From positions 69,079,835-69,143,834 of the forward strand of contig CM054178.1 in assembly GCA_028829895.1 (NCBI GenBank): a stretch of DNA of 64,000 nt, read 5' to 3'. Each line of letters begins with the position of its first letter. Position 1 is the first letter of the stretch. The DNA is from Sinotaia quadrata (taxonomy: Eukaryota > Mollusca > Gastropoda > Architaenioglossa > Viviparidae). Of this stretch, positions 1 to 11,610 are shown piece after piece. Below the pieces are notes generated by a model. The model searched no databases, was not told the origin of the DNA, and saw only the letters and a program-made list of their open reading frames with translations. A program made the position numbers and the translations under genes.

Positions 1-59
1 TAAACTTGTGTCATTAAAGTCGCCTTATAATCCCATGCATTTTACACTGAATGCGGAGC

Positions 60-576
60 AAAACGTTTGTGTCAGCCCGGTGAATAAGTCTATCGGGAAC
101 TATAACAAAACGTTTGTGTCGGCCCGGTGAACAAGTCTACCGGGACCTATGACAAAACGTTTGTGTCAGTCCGATGAATAAGTCTACCGGGACCTATGAC
201 AAAACGTGTGTGTCAGTCCGGTGAAAGTCTGCCGGGACCTATGACAAAACGTTTGTGCCAGCCCGGTGAATAAGTCTATCGGGACCTATGACAAAACGTT
301 TGTGCCAGCCCAGTGAATAAGTCTACCGGGACCTATGACAAAACGTTTGTGCCAGCCCGGTGAATAAGTGTCTATCGGGACCTATAATAAAACGTTTGTG
401 CCAGCCCGGTGAATAAGTCTATCGGGACCTATGACAAAACGTTTGTGTCGGTCCGGTGAATAAGTCTACCGGGACCTATGACAAAACGTTTGTGTCGGTC
501 CGGTGAATAAGTCTATCGGGACCTATGACAAAACGTTTGTGTCGGTCCGGTGAATAAGTCTACCGGGACCTATAAC
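60..576. repeat. Minisatellite, 47-bp unit, 11 copies
   Basis: Eleven head-to-tail copies of a 47-bp unit beginning aaaacgtttgtgtcagcccg. Copies differ by a few substitutions; one is shortened by 2 bp and one lengthened by 2 bp. Each unit carries a dyad, CCCGGT then about 10 bases then ACCGGG. Units reading ATCGGG keep the dyad by a G-T wobble. No coding role is visible. Confidence 0.95.
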
Positions 577-859
577 AAAATCGAGTCTGTTTCGTGGGGT
601 TTTGTAATCGTGAAGCCTCGGTTGACGTTTGTTTGCTTATTTGTATTTACTCTCTGATCGAGTTGGATAGCTTACCTTTTGGTTAGTGTTATGTGAATTT
701 TCCTGTTCTTTATTTATTTTGCTTGTTTGTTTATTTGTTTTCATACTTTGACAACAGCGATATATATTAGCAAATATTGCTTCATAACAAATTAGATTAA
801 ACTCAACAGCCCCACCTTTTTTCTTTTCCTTGTGGGGGGAGGGGGAGCTATCGTTAAGT

Positions 860-1092
860 TGGCCCACGTTACTCTAGGTCATCATTTGTCATGTTGACCC
901 AAAAGCTATTGTCATATTGGTCCAGGTTAATCTAGGTCAACAGCTGTCGTCATGTTGATCAAGGTTACACTAGGTCAACAGCTGTCGTCATGTTGGTCCA
1001 GGTTACTCTAGGTCAACAGCTGTCGTCATGTTGATCTATGTTACTCTAGGTCAACAGCTGTCGTCACGTTGGTCCAGGTTATTCTAGAATCA
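860..1092. repeat. Minisatellite, 38-bp unit, about 6 copies
   Basis: Units contain catgttggtccaggtt and taggtcaacagctgtcgt. The first and last copies are degenerate. The central copies carry CAGCTG, an E-box-type palindrome, once per 38 bp. Confidence 0.9.
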
Positions 1093-1422
1093 ACAATACA
1101 AATACTCTCAGAGTAAGCACTAGTCGTTTTGAATTGCCTTTGAGTGGACAAGTTGAAGATGTCCATTACCAGGAAGGAAGGAAGCAAGGAAGGCAGGAAG
1201 AAAGGAAGAGAATTGTTCTTTTTATTTTTTAAGTGAATGTTTTACTCGAAAGCTTCATGTTTTCACTTTTTGGTTTCTTTATTGGGAGTTTACTTCTCTG
1301 ATTTTATTTTGCACTTGACCGGAACCAAACCATGAAGATTGCTCATAATGTATACGAGAAAACAGCTAGAGAAATACACAAAATATAATCACCACAAATG
1401 TGTGCGCCTCTCCGTGTGTCTC
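1093..1422. other. Non-repetitive spacer
   Basis: No gene recognised. It contains a short GGAA/GGAAG-rich purine stretch at about 1170-1210. Confidence 0.5.
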
Positions 1423-1423
1423 A

Positions 1424-1480
<57 letters not shown>
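1423..1480. repeat. (CT)n(AC)n compound microsatellite
   Basis: A CT run changes directly into about 20 AC dinucleotides, then an imperfect gcacatacacac tail. Confidence 0.97.
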
Positions 1481-1485
<5 letters not shown>

Positions 1486-1710
1486 TACACACAATTACAC
1501 GTTGCAATCTAGCAAGATCAAAGTACATAATGACATGACGTTCGCTTTCTGAGTCAAGCCAGTAATTCTTGATTGTAGCGTTTTTCTCAGGCAATACCTC
1601 AATATGTTTATCACATGACAAGATGCTTAACGACCAATTCAAACTTCCAAATTCTATAGTGATGTCGGCGGATTGGGAAATATTATGCATAATTCAAGAT
1701 CACAAGAGTT

Positions 1711-1716
1711 GGGGGG

Positions 1717-1757
<41 letters not shown>

Positions 1758-1763
1758 GGTGGT
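1711..1763. repeat. (GT)n tract ending in GGGT repeats
   Basis: A G run, then GT dinucleotides, then gggtgggtgggtgg. The last part has three GGG runs and one GG, a weak G-quadruplex candidate. Confidence 0.95.
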
Positions 1764-2213
1764 GAAGTTTCTTTCCCTATTTTGTTTATTTTTCTTTGCT
1801 CTTTCTGATGTTCTGATGGTTGCAAATGAATCCCGCACCTAATCACTACTGGTGGGTGCATAATTAAGGATTTCATCGGAGCTTTTATGTGTGTGCGTGT
1901 GGTTAAAGCTACGTTCAACTCATTTTATGTTTTTTTTATACTGTTTATTTTTTATGGTGGCGAATTGGATGGTATTGGTACGTTACGTTACGTACGTTCT
2001 GAAGGAATTGTTGCTGAGAACAAATCTAAATGACATCTTTCTTCTTTTCTTGTTTAAGTTTGTAATTTCAAACTTTTGACGTCAGGGATGGAATTAACGT
2101 CTCTTCACTACAACCTAGTTACATTTTGACGTCACCACCTCAACTTTTGATGAGTGTTTTGAGACCGCTTATTTATTGGTGAGTTAAATTTTGTTGTCAA
2201 TTGACCACTTCAT
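1764..2213. other. Spacer with TGACGTCA octamers
   Basis: No gene recognised. TGACGTCA occurs near 2078 and 2128 in related contexts (ttttgacgtca). A further copy lies near 2668 beyond the GATA array, so this may be a decayed repeat split by the GATA tract. Confidence 0.4.
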
Positions 2214-2410
<197 letters not shown>

Positions 2411-2966
2411 TTCATTTTATTTCTGTTGATACACTAGAACCTCACTGCTCTGTGTGTAAAAGCCCTATTTTGACGCCATTGTGAGGTTTGTTTTGAACTC
2501 GCTTCCCTGCTGTGGCTCACATCTTTGTTCAAAAAATATGAACTCAAATTTTTTATTGTAAGTTTATATATATCATATGGTCATTGAGTTTTGACTTATA
2601 TTATGATGTTATTTTTGTTAATACTAATTTGTTTTCGTCACGTCATCTATTTGTCAGGCGTATTATGACGTCACTTTACTACAGCTAAATATACATAACG
2701 TCACTTCTCTACTTGCAAGATTTACATTGAAACTTTTCTTATGGATAGTTATATTTTGTCCTCACTTATTTTTATATCTGAGTGTTTGTTCATAAGTAAT
2801 ATTATGACTTCATCTGATTTCTAACCAAGTATGTTTGACACAATATGCCTGTGAGATATAACTTGACGTTGCTCCAATTATAGTGGGTCAGAAAACTGAC
2901 TCCTATACTCTGTGGGTCATTCAATCCGGAGAGTTAGTCTACGACACTGTTCAATCGCGGATTCTC
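2411..2966. other. AT-rich spacer
   Basis: No gene recognised. It includes TGACGTCA near 2668 and related ACGTCA half sites, similar to those before the GATA array. Confidence 0.4.
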
Positions 2967-3014
2967 GGGTACACGGGTACACGAGTACACAGGTACACGC
3001 GTAAACGGGTACAC
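2967..3014. repeat. 8-bp tandem repeat, 6 copies
   Basis: Six copies of gggtacac with substitutions (gagtacac, aggtacac, gcgtaaac). Several contain GGTACA or GTAC palindromes. Confidence 0.85.
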
Positions 3015-3262
3015 AAGCAAACATCGGGAGGAAAAAACAGCAGTAGGGATATCTAGCATTAAGAATCCTAGTATCCAGGATTCCAAAATGGGGATTGAAG
3101 AATGGGGCTACCAGTCTTTCGACTAAATCCATTGGATTTACGCGTAAAATCATTCAGACAATCGTGGGGTGTCCTTGTGAACAGGCACTCTCATCCAGCG
3201 ACTCTGCAAAGCATGTATGCGTCAAGGTGTTTATATAACTGTTAGGAGATTACACTTTACCC

Positions 3263-3806
3263 AATCAGAAATGCCAAAACTAAATATTCTATACCTATCC
3301 ATCAGATACCATAAATAAACATTCATTAATTTCTCTGTCAGAAATACCATAACTAAATTTCTATACTTCTCAATCATATATCATAACAAAATATTCTACA
3401 CTTACCCTCAGATACCATAAGTAAATATTCTGCACATAAACCGTCAGATACCATAAGTAAATATTCTGCACATAAACCGTCAGACACCATAAGTAAATAT
3501 TCTGCACATAAACCGTCAGATACCATAAGTAAATATTCTGCACATAAACCGTCAGACACCATAAGTAAATATTCTGCACATAAACCGTCAGATACCATAA
3601 ATAAATATTCTGCACATAAACCGTCAGATACCATAAATAAATATTCTTCAATTAATCTGTTATGTACCATAAGTATACATTCTACAATAACTTGCAAAGA
3701 TACCTGTTATATACCATAAGTAAATATTCTGCACTACCCCGTCAGATACCACTGCTAAATATTCTACACCTACCCCGTCAGATACCAAAACTAACTGTTC
3801 TATACT
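3263..3806. repeat. Minisatellite, 36-bp unit, homogeneous core with degenerate flanks
   Basis: Units begin cagataccataagtaaata. The seven central copies (about 3411-3651) are nearly identical; those at both ends are increasingly diverged. Because 36 is a multiple of three, the minus strand reads open as a 12-residue repeat in two frames, which I regard as an artefact. Confidence 0.95.
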
Positions 3807-4780
3807 TTATACTATTTCATTTAAAACTTATTAATTACTTGGTATGCTTCCTATCATCAATGTCGAAAGAAAACAATGGAAATAAATGGTACACGAATGC
3901 GTGCGTGTGTGCATGTGTTTGTTTATATGAGTCTTACAAAGCACATGTACATGAATTAATGGCATAGTTTGAAGGGAATAAAATAGTATTTACTGTTTGC
4001 CCAAATGCACCGTTGACTGATTTAAAATTAATTATTATTATTATTATTATTGCAATACAATGGTTTCAGTTTTGTTTAGTTATGTAAAAACTATAAACGA
4101 AAAGTTTGCAAAAATATGAAAATTGCTTATTTAATAAACAAAAATGTCCACACAGCAGATATTTCATCTCCCTGCCATCACCTCCCTCCTCCCCAGACAC
4201 TCTCTTACTATTTTATTATGAAACAAGCACGATGATTGGTTGTAAGATATAACTTACGACGGTGTTCGGTTCGTTGCGCTCACGATCTTCTGTTTTTCAG
4301 AAACGCTTCAAGGTTACTGAACGTGTGGATTTTTTCTGTTGTTGTTTTCATTCTGCTTTGTGTTTCTGTTAGCATTTCCTGGAAGGACACCGTGTAAAAT
4401 CCTGGTGTTAGTGGCGTTTTGTGGCTTTGAGCAATTTCCACATTTTTGTAACCTATTCTTTTCTCCGGATGTCGGACGTGGAATGTTACCCCACACATTG
4501 TCATGGATTGTGTCCCCTTTCTGCCCACTAGTTCTAGAATCTAGAGGCAATTGCATTGTAATTACCAAACTCGACTCTCGCCATGCTGAAAAGCAAAAAG
4601 CCCTTCTCATGCTTCCGAGGAAGAGGATGTCCTTAAGAACATGGTGGATGCAGCTGGAAGCGAAAGGAAATCGACGGAAATGAGACAAGGTGTTTTAAAT
4701 TTAGGATGTTAATGTGGCCGTGAACGACCAGTTATTGACGGAAATGATGCCTGTGCGTGCGCACTCTAGTAGATTGCGAA
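3807..4780. other. Spacer with short ATT tract
   Basis: An (ATT)n tract lies at about 4030-4050. Overlapping frames of 110-125 codons on both strands at 4314-4688 have unrelated sequence and no recognisable domain. No gene is supported. Confidence 0.4.
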
Positions 4781-4924
4781 AGTCCCCTTAACGCCGTTGT
4801 TACCATGTTACTATATATGGCTGGTATTGTTAGGAAAGTGGAAACGGCGGGGGTGGGATGGCGGGTGGAGATACTTTATCATTTGGAGAAAGGAGAAGAA
4901 ACGCTGACAGAGAGGTTGGGGGAG

Positions 4925-4970
<46 letters not shown>

Positions 4971-5590
4971 AATGCACAGAAATAGAGAGAAAGAAAGAAG
5001 GGAAAAGGGAGAGAGAGAAAGACGGAGAAAGATATATAGAGAGAGAGTGTGGTACTGGGAAGATTAACAGATGGATAAAGAAAGATATGGGGAAAAGAGA
5101 TGAACAGAGGGAGAAAGAAAGAATCACAGAAAGAAAGAAAAATATGGATAAAAAAGAGACATAGTGACATAGTGGAAAATATATATATGAACGGAAGGGG
5201 GGGAGGTGGTATGCAGAATCAGAGGGAGAAGCAGAAAGAGAGAATGGTAACTGGTTAGTGAGTGATTTAGAAAGAGGGAGAAAGAGAAAATGTAGGGAGA
5301 TGGAAAAAAGAAATAGAGATAGAACTAAAAAGAGAGGAACACGCAGAGAAACACAGAGACACAGTGACACACAGAAACGCGCAAAGACACACAGAGAGAC
5401 GCATACAAACACAGAGTCAGAAACACAGAGACACGGAAACACAGAAAGACAGACACTCAATGAAGTGGGTAGGTAGAATGCTGTGACGGTGATAGAGGAA
5501 GAGATAATACATAGCTGCAGAAAGACAAAACACTTAGAAACACAATTAAGTCCCCTTAATGCCGTTATTACCATGTTAGTATATATGGCT
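4781..5590. repeat. 42-bp direct repeats bracketing a purine-rich block
   Basis: A 42-bp sequence beginning agtccccttaacgccg at 4781-4822 recurs at 5549-5590 with three mismatches. Between them lie 726 bp rich in A and G, including (GA)n at about 4926-4967 and acacagagac-type repeats at 5340-5460. Long frames on either strand reflect this composition. The repeats could be the ends of an inserted element or the edges of a tandem duplication. Confidence 0.85.
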
Positions 5591-5592
5591 TA

Positions 5593-5722
5593 CAGATAAA
5601 GAGAGGAATGACAGATAAAGGGAGGAATGACAGATAGAGGAATGACAGATAAAGAGAGTAATGACAGATAAAGAGAGGAATGACAGATAAAGAGAGGAAT
5701 GACAGATAAAGAGAAATCGAGA
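5593..5722. repeat. Minisatellite, 19-bp unit, about 7 copies
   Basis: Copies of gaatgacagataaagagag start within a few bases of the right-hand 42-bp direct repeat. Confidence 0.93.
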
Positions 5723-5923
5723 AGAAAGATGAAATGGAGGAAGGGACGTTGAAAGTATAAGGAGAGAAAAAAGACACAGAAAAGGGGGTAGACAGACAGA
5801 CAGAAAGAGTTAGAGGGAAATCATATCAGGTAGAGAGAGATTGTGAAACAGAGAGAAACAGTGAACTATAAAGAACCATAGAGGTAGGAATTGAAACATA
5901 CATGCACACGCGCGCACAAACAA

Positions 5924-5927
5924 ACAC

Positions 5928-6004
<77 letters not shown>
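5924..6004. repeat. (CA)n microsatellite
   Basis: About 40 CA dinucleotides, interrupted once by aaa. It lies in a purine-rich neighbourhood. Confidence 0.97.
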
Positions 6005-6010
<6 letters not shown>

Positions 6011-6800
6011 GAAATAGAGAAAGTCAGAGTAAATGGAGATCGATCGAGAAGGGATGGAGAGAGAAATATAACTAATGCAATAACATCATAAAATGTCTCG
6101 ACACCCAACTTATAATACTCCATTCCGACTGTCTGGTCATTTGTCGGTCACAGTTTTAACCTCACACCCCCACCCACCCTCCTCATGTCACCCTTTGTCC
6201 ACCTCCATGCCACCCTCTCGATAATGACGCCACGGAACGACAACTACAAAGCAGACGTCTATAAAGCCAGAACGCTATTTATTCCTGATGACGGCTTGAT
6301 AGCATGCGTTTTTAAAGTTTAGCAAAGTTTGAGTCTGATCAAGAAATCTTTAAGAAACCCAGAGATGTCGAACAAGTGCTACTGTTGTATTTCGTAAGCT
6401 AAATGTTGGTGCTGTTTTTGATTTTTTTTTTTTTACCCTATTGGGAATGACTTCATTTCACAACTAGTCTTAAATTGCGGTTTTCTGTTTTCTTGACCTT
6501 GTATAGATCCAGACGTAAAGGTAAAACATAAATTTTCGTTCGGCCACCCCTTTTTGATGTATAGATTAGCGCAGTGACGCGCATTCACAGACTTCATTCA
6601 GAAGAACAAGTGGAGTCTTGGGGGACATCGTCTTCAGTCAATATGTAAATAGTAAAAAAAAAATAATAGTCTTTATTTCTAAACTGCCATTATTAACTGA
6701 TTTATTTCACTATTATGGCCATTACCTGTTAGAGTCTTATTAATTTCTCCTTATTGAAACTAATATATTGAAGAATAGGCGTACGTGGTTATCCTTGTTC
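6005..6800. other. Unique spacer
   Basis: No gene recognised. A TATAAAG at 6260-6266 lies in a locally more GC-rich stretch, but no coding sequence follows it. T and A homopolymers occur near 6421 and 6652. Confidence 0.35.
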
Positions 6801-7076
6801 ATTTCTATTCATTATTGGCTGTATATGTTAATGTCATCTCACTTCTATAGTTATTACTAATTTCTATTCATTATTGTCTGTATATGTTAATGTCATCTCA
6901 CTTCTATAGTTATTACTAATTTCTATTCATTATTGTCTGTATATGTTAATGTCATCTCACGTCTATAGTTATTACTAATTTCTATTCATTATTGTCTGTA
7001 TATGTTAATGTCATCTCACTTCTATAGTTATTACTAATTTCTATTCATTATTGTGTGTATATGTTAATGTCATCTC
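6801..7076. repeat. Minisatellite, 59-bp unit, about 4.7 copies
   Basis: Units contain tctattcattattgtctgta and cacttctatagttattacta. Copies are nearly identical, which suggests recent expansion. Confidence 0.95.
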
Positions 7077-7197
7077 TGTGGCAGAGTAAATTTGCCTATC
7101 TCTAGTTCTAAACTTAATTGTTATAAAAATTGTTAAATATCAACGTGACCCGATCATCTTCACTGCTTATGATGCTTGGGGTGGGGGGGGTAATTTT

Positions 7198-7612
7198 TTG
7201 TAAGTGTCAAAGAGTTGGAGTAAACAACTCAGGTAAAGAATGTGTTAGGACTTGCTGGTGTAATCTAAACCAGTTTCAGCGGATGAGTAATTCTATTATC
7301 TAATGGTTAAGATTTACAAGAAAGAGACCAGCCAATGTCCTGAGATCAAAATTTACTTTTTAAAAGAAATGTATTTTGTAATCACTTTGAATTTGGTGTG
7401 GCATAAGTCTGTTCATAAAAGGTGGCCATTAGTTTAATGGTAACTTAAATGATTGATTGAGAGAGTATGGACTTACAAATATTTCATCATTTTTGCTATA
7501 TAATATATTGTACTTGCATTTTATGTAGAGATGTATTATGTGAGTAGACCATTACTTCTATAGTTGTGAATTATGATGCTTGTATGTTACACTTATGACA
7601 TTATTTCTAGTG
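7198..7612 (+). repeat. Dispersed repeat family X, copy 1
   Basis: This 415-bp segment is similar along its length to the reverse complement of 49215-49648. Shared blocks include ccaatgtcctgagatc (ctagtgtcctgagatc in copy 2), tgattgagagag and gagatgtattatgtgagtag. The two copies also share order and spacing, which implies common descent. I see no coding sequence, terminal inverted repeat, poly(A) tail or clear pol III boxes, so the class of element is unknown. Confidence 0.85.
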
Positions 7613-8659
7613 AATATATTCATAAACTATTGTGTCATATTTATTACGATTAGTGCATGTATCACTCTAATAATAATACTGTTGCAGGAAACTGTAAGTT
7701 GAAACTTGAAAGTAAGAAAGAATGGAGTTAGATATAAATGCACTGGAAACTTAGCGTTTGTTTCCTAATTATATTTTACAGGAATGAAGCAGCCTTTCTT
7801 TATTCTAGAATCACTGGAATTTCATGGTGTATTGATTTATAAACTGCTACGACCATGGTAGATTCAAGAAATCTCTATCCCAGTGTTTTAAGTGTAAGGA
7901 TACGCTGCCCTCTGTTATTGTATGTCGGCAAGGAATGTTAGACTTCATCATGGAATTTCTTGTATAAAGAACATATGCTGACTGGATTAATAATGTGTGC
8001 TGAGATTAATAACATATGCTGACTGGATTAATAATGTGTATCGATTAGATGAGAGTCTTCTGAAATGATGATATAAATATATCGCTCATGTTAAATATCT
8101 TTTGAAAATGTCGATTTGTCGGGGGAGGGTGGGTAAAAGAAGATGATGAGTAGAGAATCAAAATTTACTGTAAGAATTAAAGTTCCAATCCTCACATTAA
8201 CCTAAGACATCTTTCTAGAATTTCTTTAAGATAAACTGATGAAATTGGCAACAACAAAAATGCTAGAATCATTAGGCCTACTAGTATTGTTTTCTTTACA
8301 CATCACGATTGTCCACCGTTCAAGAGCTGTATTACCTCACTCTGCAATGAATTTGCGCATACGTTCTCAACCTGCTAATTAAGTTTTATTGATTTTAAGA
8401 GATAGATTCACAGCTACATTTAAAATTATACCAATAACAAAAGACTTGATTGCTGCTATTGACAATAAGGTTGTTGACTGTAACGTCATCTAGTTTGAGT
8501 TTTAAGCTGATGTTCGAGTGGCCATCCAAAGAAAATCTAAGTAACATCCAGCGCAGGGGTGCATTTCTCATATTCATTCATGAATGAAATGTAATAAGCT
8601 CTAAATGAATTCGATAAGACTGAATTCAAATGGTCACTTCAACCTTCGATAATTATAAT
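7613..8659. other. AT-rich spacer with a 41-bp dimer
   Basis: Two copies of a segment beginning acatatgctgactggatt lie at 7971-8040, with a 41-bp period. Nothing else is recognised. Confidence 0.5.
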
Positions 8660-8956
8660 CAGTTAACAATAATAGCACTCTCGTCAAATTTTGCCTTGCT
8701 GTTTAAAATCAGTGAAAAAGAATAGCATCCCATTAAATTTTGTCTTGCACTTTCAAATCAGTGAAAAATAATAGCATCCTATTCAATTTTGCCTTGAGGT
8801 TTAAAATCAGTGAAAAAGAATAGCATCCCATTAAATTTTGTCTTGCACTTTAAAATCAGTGAAAAAGAACAGAATCACATTAAATTTTGCCTTGCAGTTT
8901 AAAATAAGTGAAAAAGAATACAATCCTATTAAATTTTGCCTGGAAGTTTAAAATCA
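8660..8956. repeat. Minisatellite, 49-bp unit, 6 copies
   Basis: Units begin aaaatcagtgaaaaagaata and include attaaattttg. Substitutions at several sites indicate moderate age. Confidence 0.93.
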
Positions 8957-8963
8957 CTTATAG

Positions 8964-9500
8964 CATCAAACAGGTCTCCAATGTCACATCATTGTACACT
9001 AAAGAGTTCCATAGTATCATATCATTGTACACCACAAGACTATATTGTCATATCATAGTACACTAAAGAGTTCAATAGTATCATCATTGTACACCAAATA
9101 GGACTATATTGTCATATCATAGTACACTAAAGAGTTCAATAGTATCATATCATTGTATACCAAATAGAACTATATTGTCATATCATAGTACACTAAACAG
9201 ATCTCTAGTATCATATCATAGAACACCAAACAGATGTCTAGTATCAGATCATAGAACACCAAACAGGTATGTCATGTGACATCACAGTATACCTGCAGGT
9301 CTGTCGTATCACACAATATTACAACCAACAGGTCTTTGGTGTCATATCATAACACAAACAGGTCTGTATGTGTTTCTTATAATATTACACGAAACAGGCC
9401 AGTATGTCACAAAGTATTACATGAATAGGTCTGTAATATTACATCATTGTATACCACACAGGTATGAAGTGTTATCAAATTACCCTAAGAACGTCAATAA
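8964..9500. repeat. Degenerate minisatellite, about 33-bp unit, partly paired
   Basis: Many diverged copies of a unit containing atatcattgtacaccaaaca or atcatagtacactaaagag. In the first half two variants alternate, giving a period near 66 bp. The right-hand copies fade. Confidence 0.85.
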
Positions 9501-9755
9501 GATCACATCCAGGTAGGGGTGAAGTGTATAACATATCACAACACAACAAGCAGACTCTCACCAGCTTTGTCTACTAACATATTTCTTATGTCACGTGGTT
9601 TGAGATATCTACATTTTTTATTAAAAAGACAGATAAAGAAAGAAAAGTCAAGTATATTGTGAAATGCTGTGAAATATTATCTTCCCTTTCCAAAGGACCA
9701 CTCCAAGGAAACGACATAATGTGATTTTTGTTATGACTTCTAATTTTCGTGTCTT

Positions 9756-9925
9756 GTTTTGTAGAGACTTGAGAGGCGTGGGGAAAGGGCTTCTGTTGTT
9801 TTGCGGGAATTGAGAGATGTGTGGGAAAGTGTTTATGTTGTTTTGCGGAAAATTGAGAGTCGTAGGGAAAGTGCATCTGTTGTTTTACGGAGACTTGAGA
9901 ATCGAAGGGAAAATGTGTATCCGTT
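9756..9925. repeat. Minisatellite, 42-bp unit, 4 copies
   Basis: Units contain ttgttttgcggaaaattgag and agggaaagtg. At 42 bp the array stays open on both strands with a 14-residue period. I see no domain in either product. Confidence 0.88.
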
Positions 9926-10537
9926 TCTCACGTGGTTTGAGTTCGTTTGTGAGCCATGTATGAAATACTTTGTCAAACTTTTCACAGTGGCTCAGCTTTA
10001 CATTACCCAAATCGTTTCTGTGAAATCGCATTTCTTTTAAACGTTTCTCTGGAAACGTGTCTTCATTCTTATTTTGCTTTCTTTTAATGCGTTTGTTTTC
10101 TTGTCTTAGATTTGATGTGAATCATTTTACTATTTTATTGTTTCTTATTCTTGTTTCCAAGGTGGCGGGGTGGTGGTAACGTAAATGACAAATTTTGTTC
10201 AGGTTTGGAAGCTTGTCGTCTAATTTCACTTTCCCTTTTCTGCTGCCTTTTATACTTTCTTTCTTTCTCTTTCTTTTCTATTTTCCATTTTCTTTCCTTT
10301 CTTCTTCACTCTTTCTTTCTTAATTGTTCAGTAGTTATGTCTTACATTTTCTTCCACTTATACATACATTCCTTCCTTCCTTCTTTTTTTTTTACTTTAT
10401 TTCTTTTTGCTTCTTTCTTTCTTTCTACTCTCTATCTTCCTGTCTACTGCATGGCTTGTCTTGTTTCTCTTTCTGATTTTCTTGATAGTTATGTTTCTTT
10501 CTCTCTCTCTTTCTCCCTCTCTTCCCCCCTCTCTCTT
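9926..10537. other. Spacer with a pyrimidine-rich tract
   Basis: From about 10240 to 10537 the plus strand is mostly C and T (ttcttt, ctctct) and runs into the TG array. The 193-codon frame across it is low-complexity and not credible as a gene. Confidence 0.5.
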
Positions 10538-10538
10538 A

Positions 10539-10610
<72 letters not shown>

Positions 10611-10612
10611 TG
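10538..10612. repeat. (TG)n microsatellite
   Basis: About 37 TG dinucleotides with single interruptions (ttt, tat). Confidence 0.97.
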
Positions 10613-11119
10613 ACTCGGTCACTTTCTCCTGTTTGTTGTCAAAGTATCACATTTTTATTACAATTGAGATATTCAGGTACAATACTAAATATTAAGATTA
10701 CTTTAAGAAGAACACTCGTTGTTAAAAAGTAAAAGATGGGGGGGGGGCATGCAAGCCTAAATTGAAAAATGTAAGCAAAGGGCAATCACTGGATCCTTGC
10801 AGTGACCGCTCGACGACCTACCAAGCCGCAAATTGTCGACTGCCGGATTTCCAGCGTTGGAATCTGCCGGTAAGAATGTTTATTGACTTCTTATAAAATG
10901 CCTCGTTTGCGCCCAATTCTGTCGCTAATGCTGCGTTACACGCACAAAACTTAAGGAAGGAATCAAAACAAAAAGAGAGAAGAAGCGGCAAACAGAAAAT
11001 TAAAATAAACGAAATGAGGTTTTTCAAAAACGAAAACTGGTGAAAAATGAAAGTAGAAATATCATTTTTATTTTTATTTTTATTTCACTTTTTATATCTT
11101 TATATACGCAGAGCAAATT

Positions 11120-11123
<4 letters not shown>
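10613..11123. other. Spacer with a G tract and two weak coding hints
   Basis: A G10 run lies at 10738-10747. On the plus strand a CpG-rich stretch of about 70 bp ends in ctgccg|gtaagaatg near 10871, resembling a 5' splice site. On the minus strand a 69-codon frame (10818-11027) begins with a hydrophobic, signal-peptide-like segment. The two are mutually exclusive readings and neither is supported further. Confidence 0.2.
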
Positions 11124-11185
<62 letters not shown>

Positions 11186-11317
11186 AGTGGATGGGTGGGT
11201 GGGAGTGATGCACAACCAAACTGTGTGAGAAAAAGATATGAACATTCTTGTGCCTAGATGTAACGCATAGGTAGTTGTGAAATAATGGTAATCGTTTCTG
11301 TGTGCGTGCGTGCGTGC

Positions 11318-11390
<73 letters not shown>

Positions 11391-11528
11391 GATGCACAAC
11401 CAAACTCTGAGCAAAATTTAGGAACAATGTTCGTGCCTAGCTAAAATTATGGGTGTATCGCAGAAGTAGTTCTGAAATCATAGTAGTTGTTTCTGTGTGT
11501 GTGCGTATGCGTGATGTGTGTGTGTGTG

Positions 11529-11560
<32 letters not shown>
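11124..11560. repeat. GT arrays inside a duplicated unit of about 183 bp
   Basis: GT runs at 11124-11182, about 11321-11390 and 11516-11560 are separated by two related spacers. The spacers start gatgcacaaccaaact at 11208 and 11391 and end near gtttctgtgtg. The GT tract and its flank were therefore duplicated together. Confidence 0.85.
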
Positions 11561-11587
11561 ATGTATAAGTGTAAATGTATGTGTGTG

Positions 11588-11610
11588 ATGTATATATATA
11601 TATATATATG
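11588..11610. repeat. (TA)n microsatellite
   Basis: A short run of about ten TA dinucleotides. Confidence 0.9.

Noticed and set aside
60..576. CRISPR array
   Set aside because: Units are contiguous with no unique spacers; the setting is eukaryotic.
4528..4545. Vector polylinker contamination (actagttctagaatctaga)
   Set aside because: Only restriction-site-like hexamers match; flanks do not continue as vector.
10818..11027. Small secreted peptide gene (minus strand)
   Set aside because: A hydrophobic start is easily produced by T-rich antisense DNA; no cysteine pattern or splice support.
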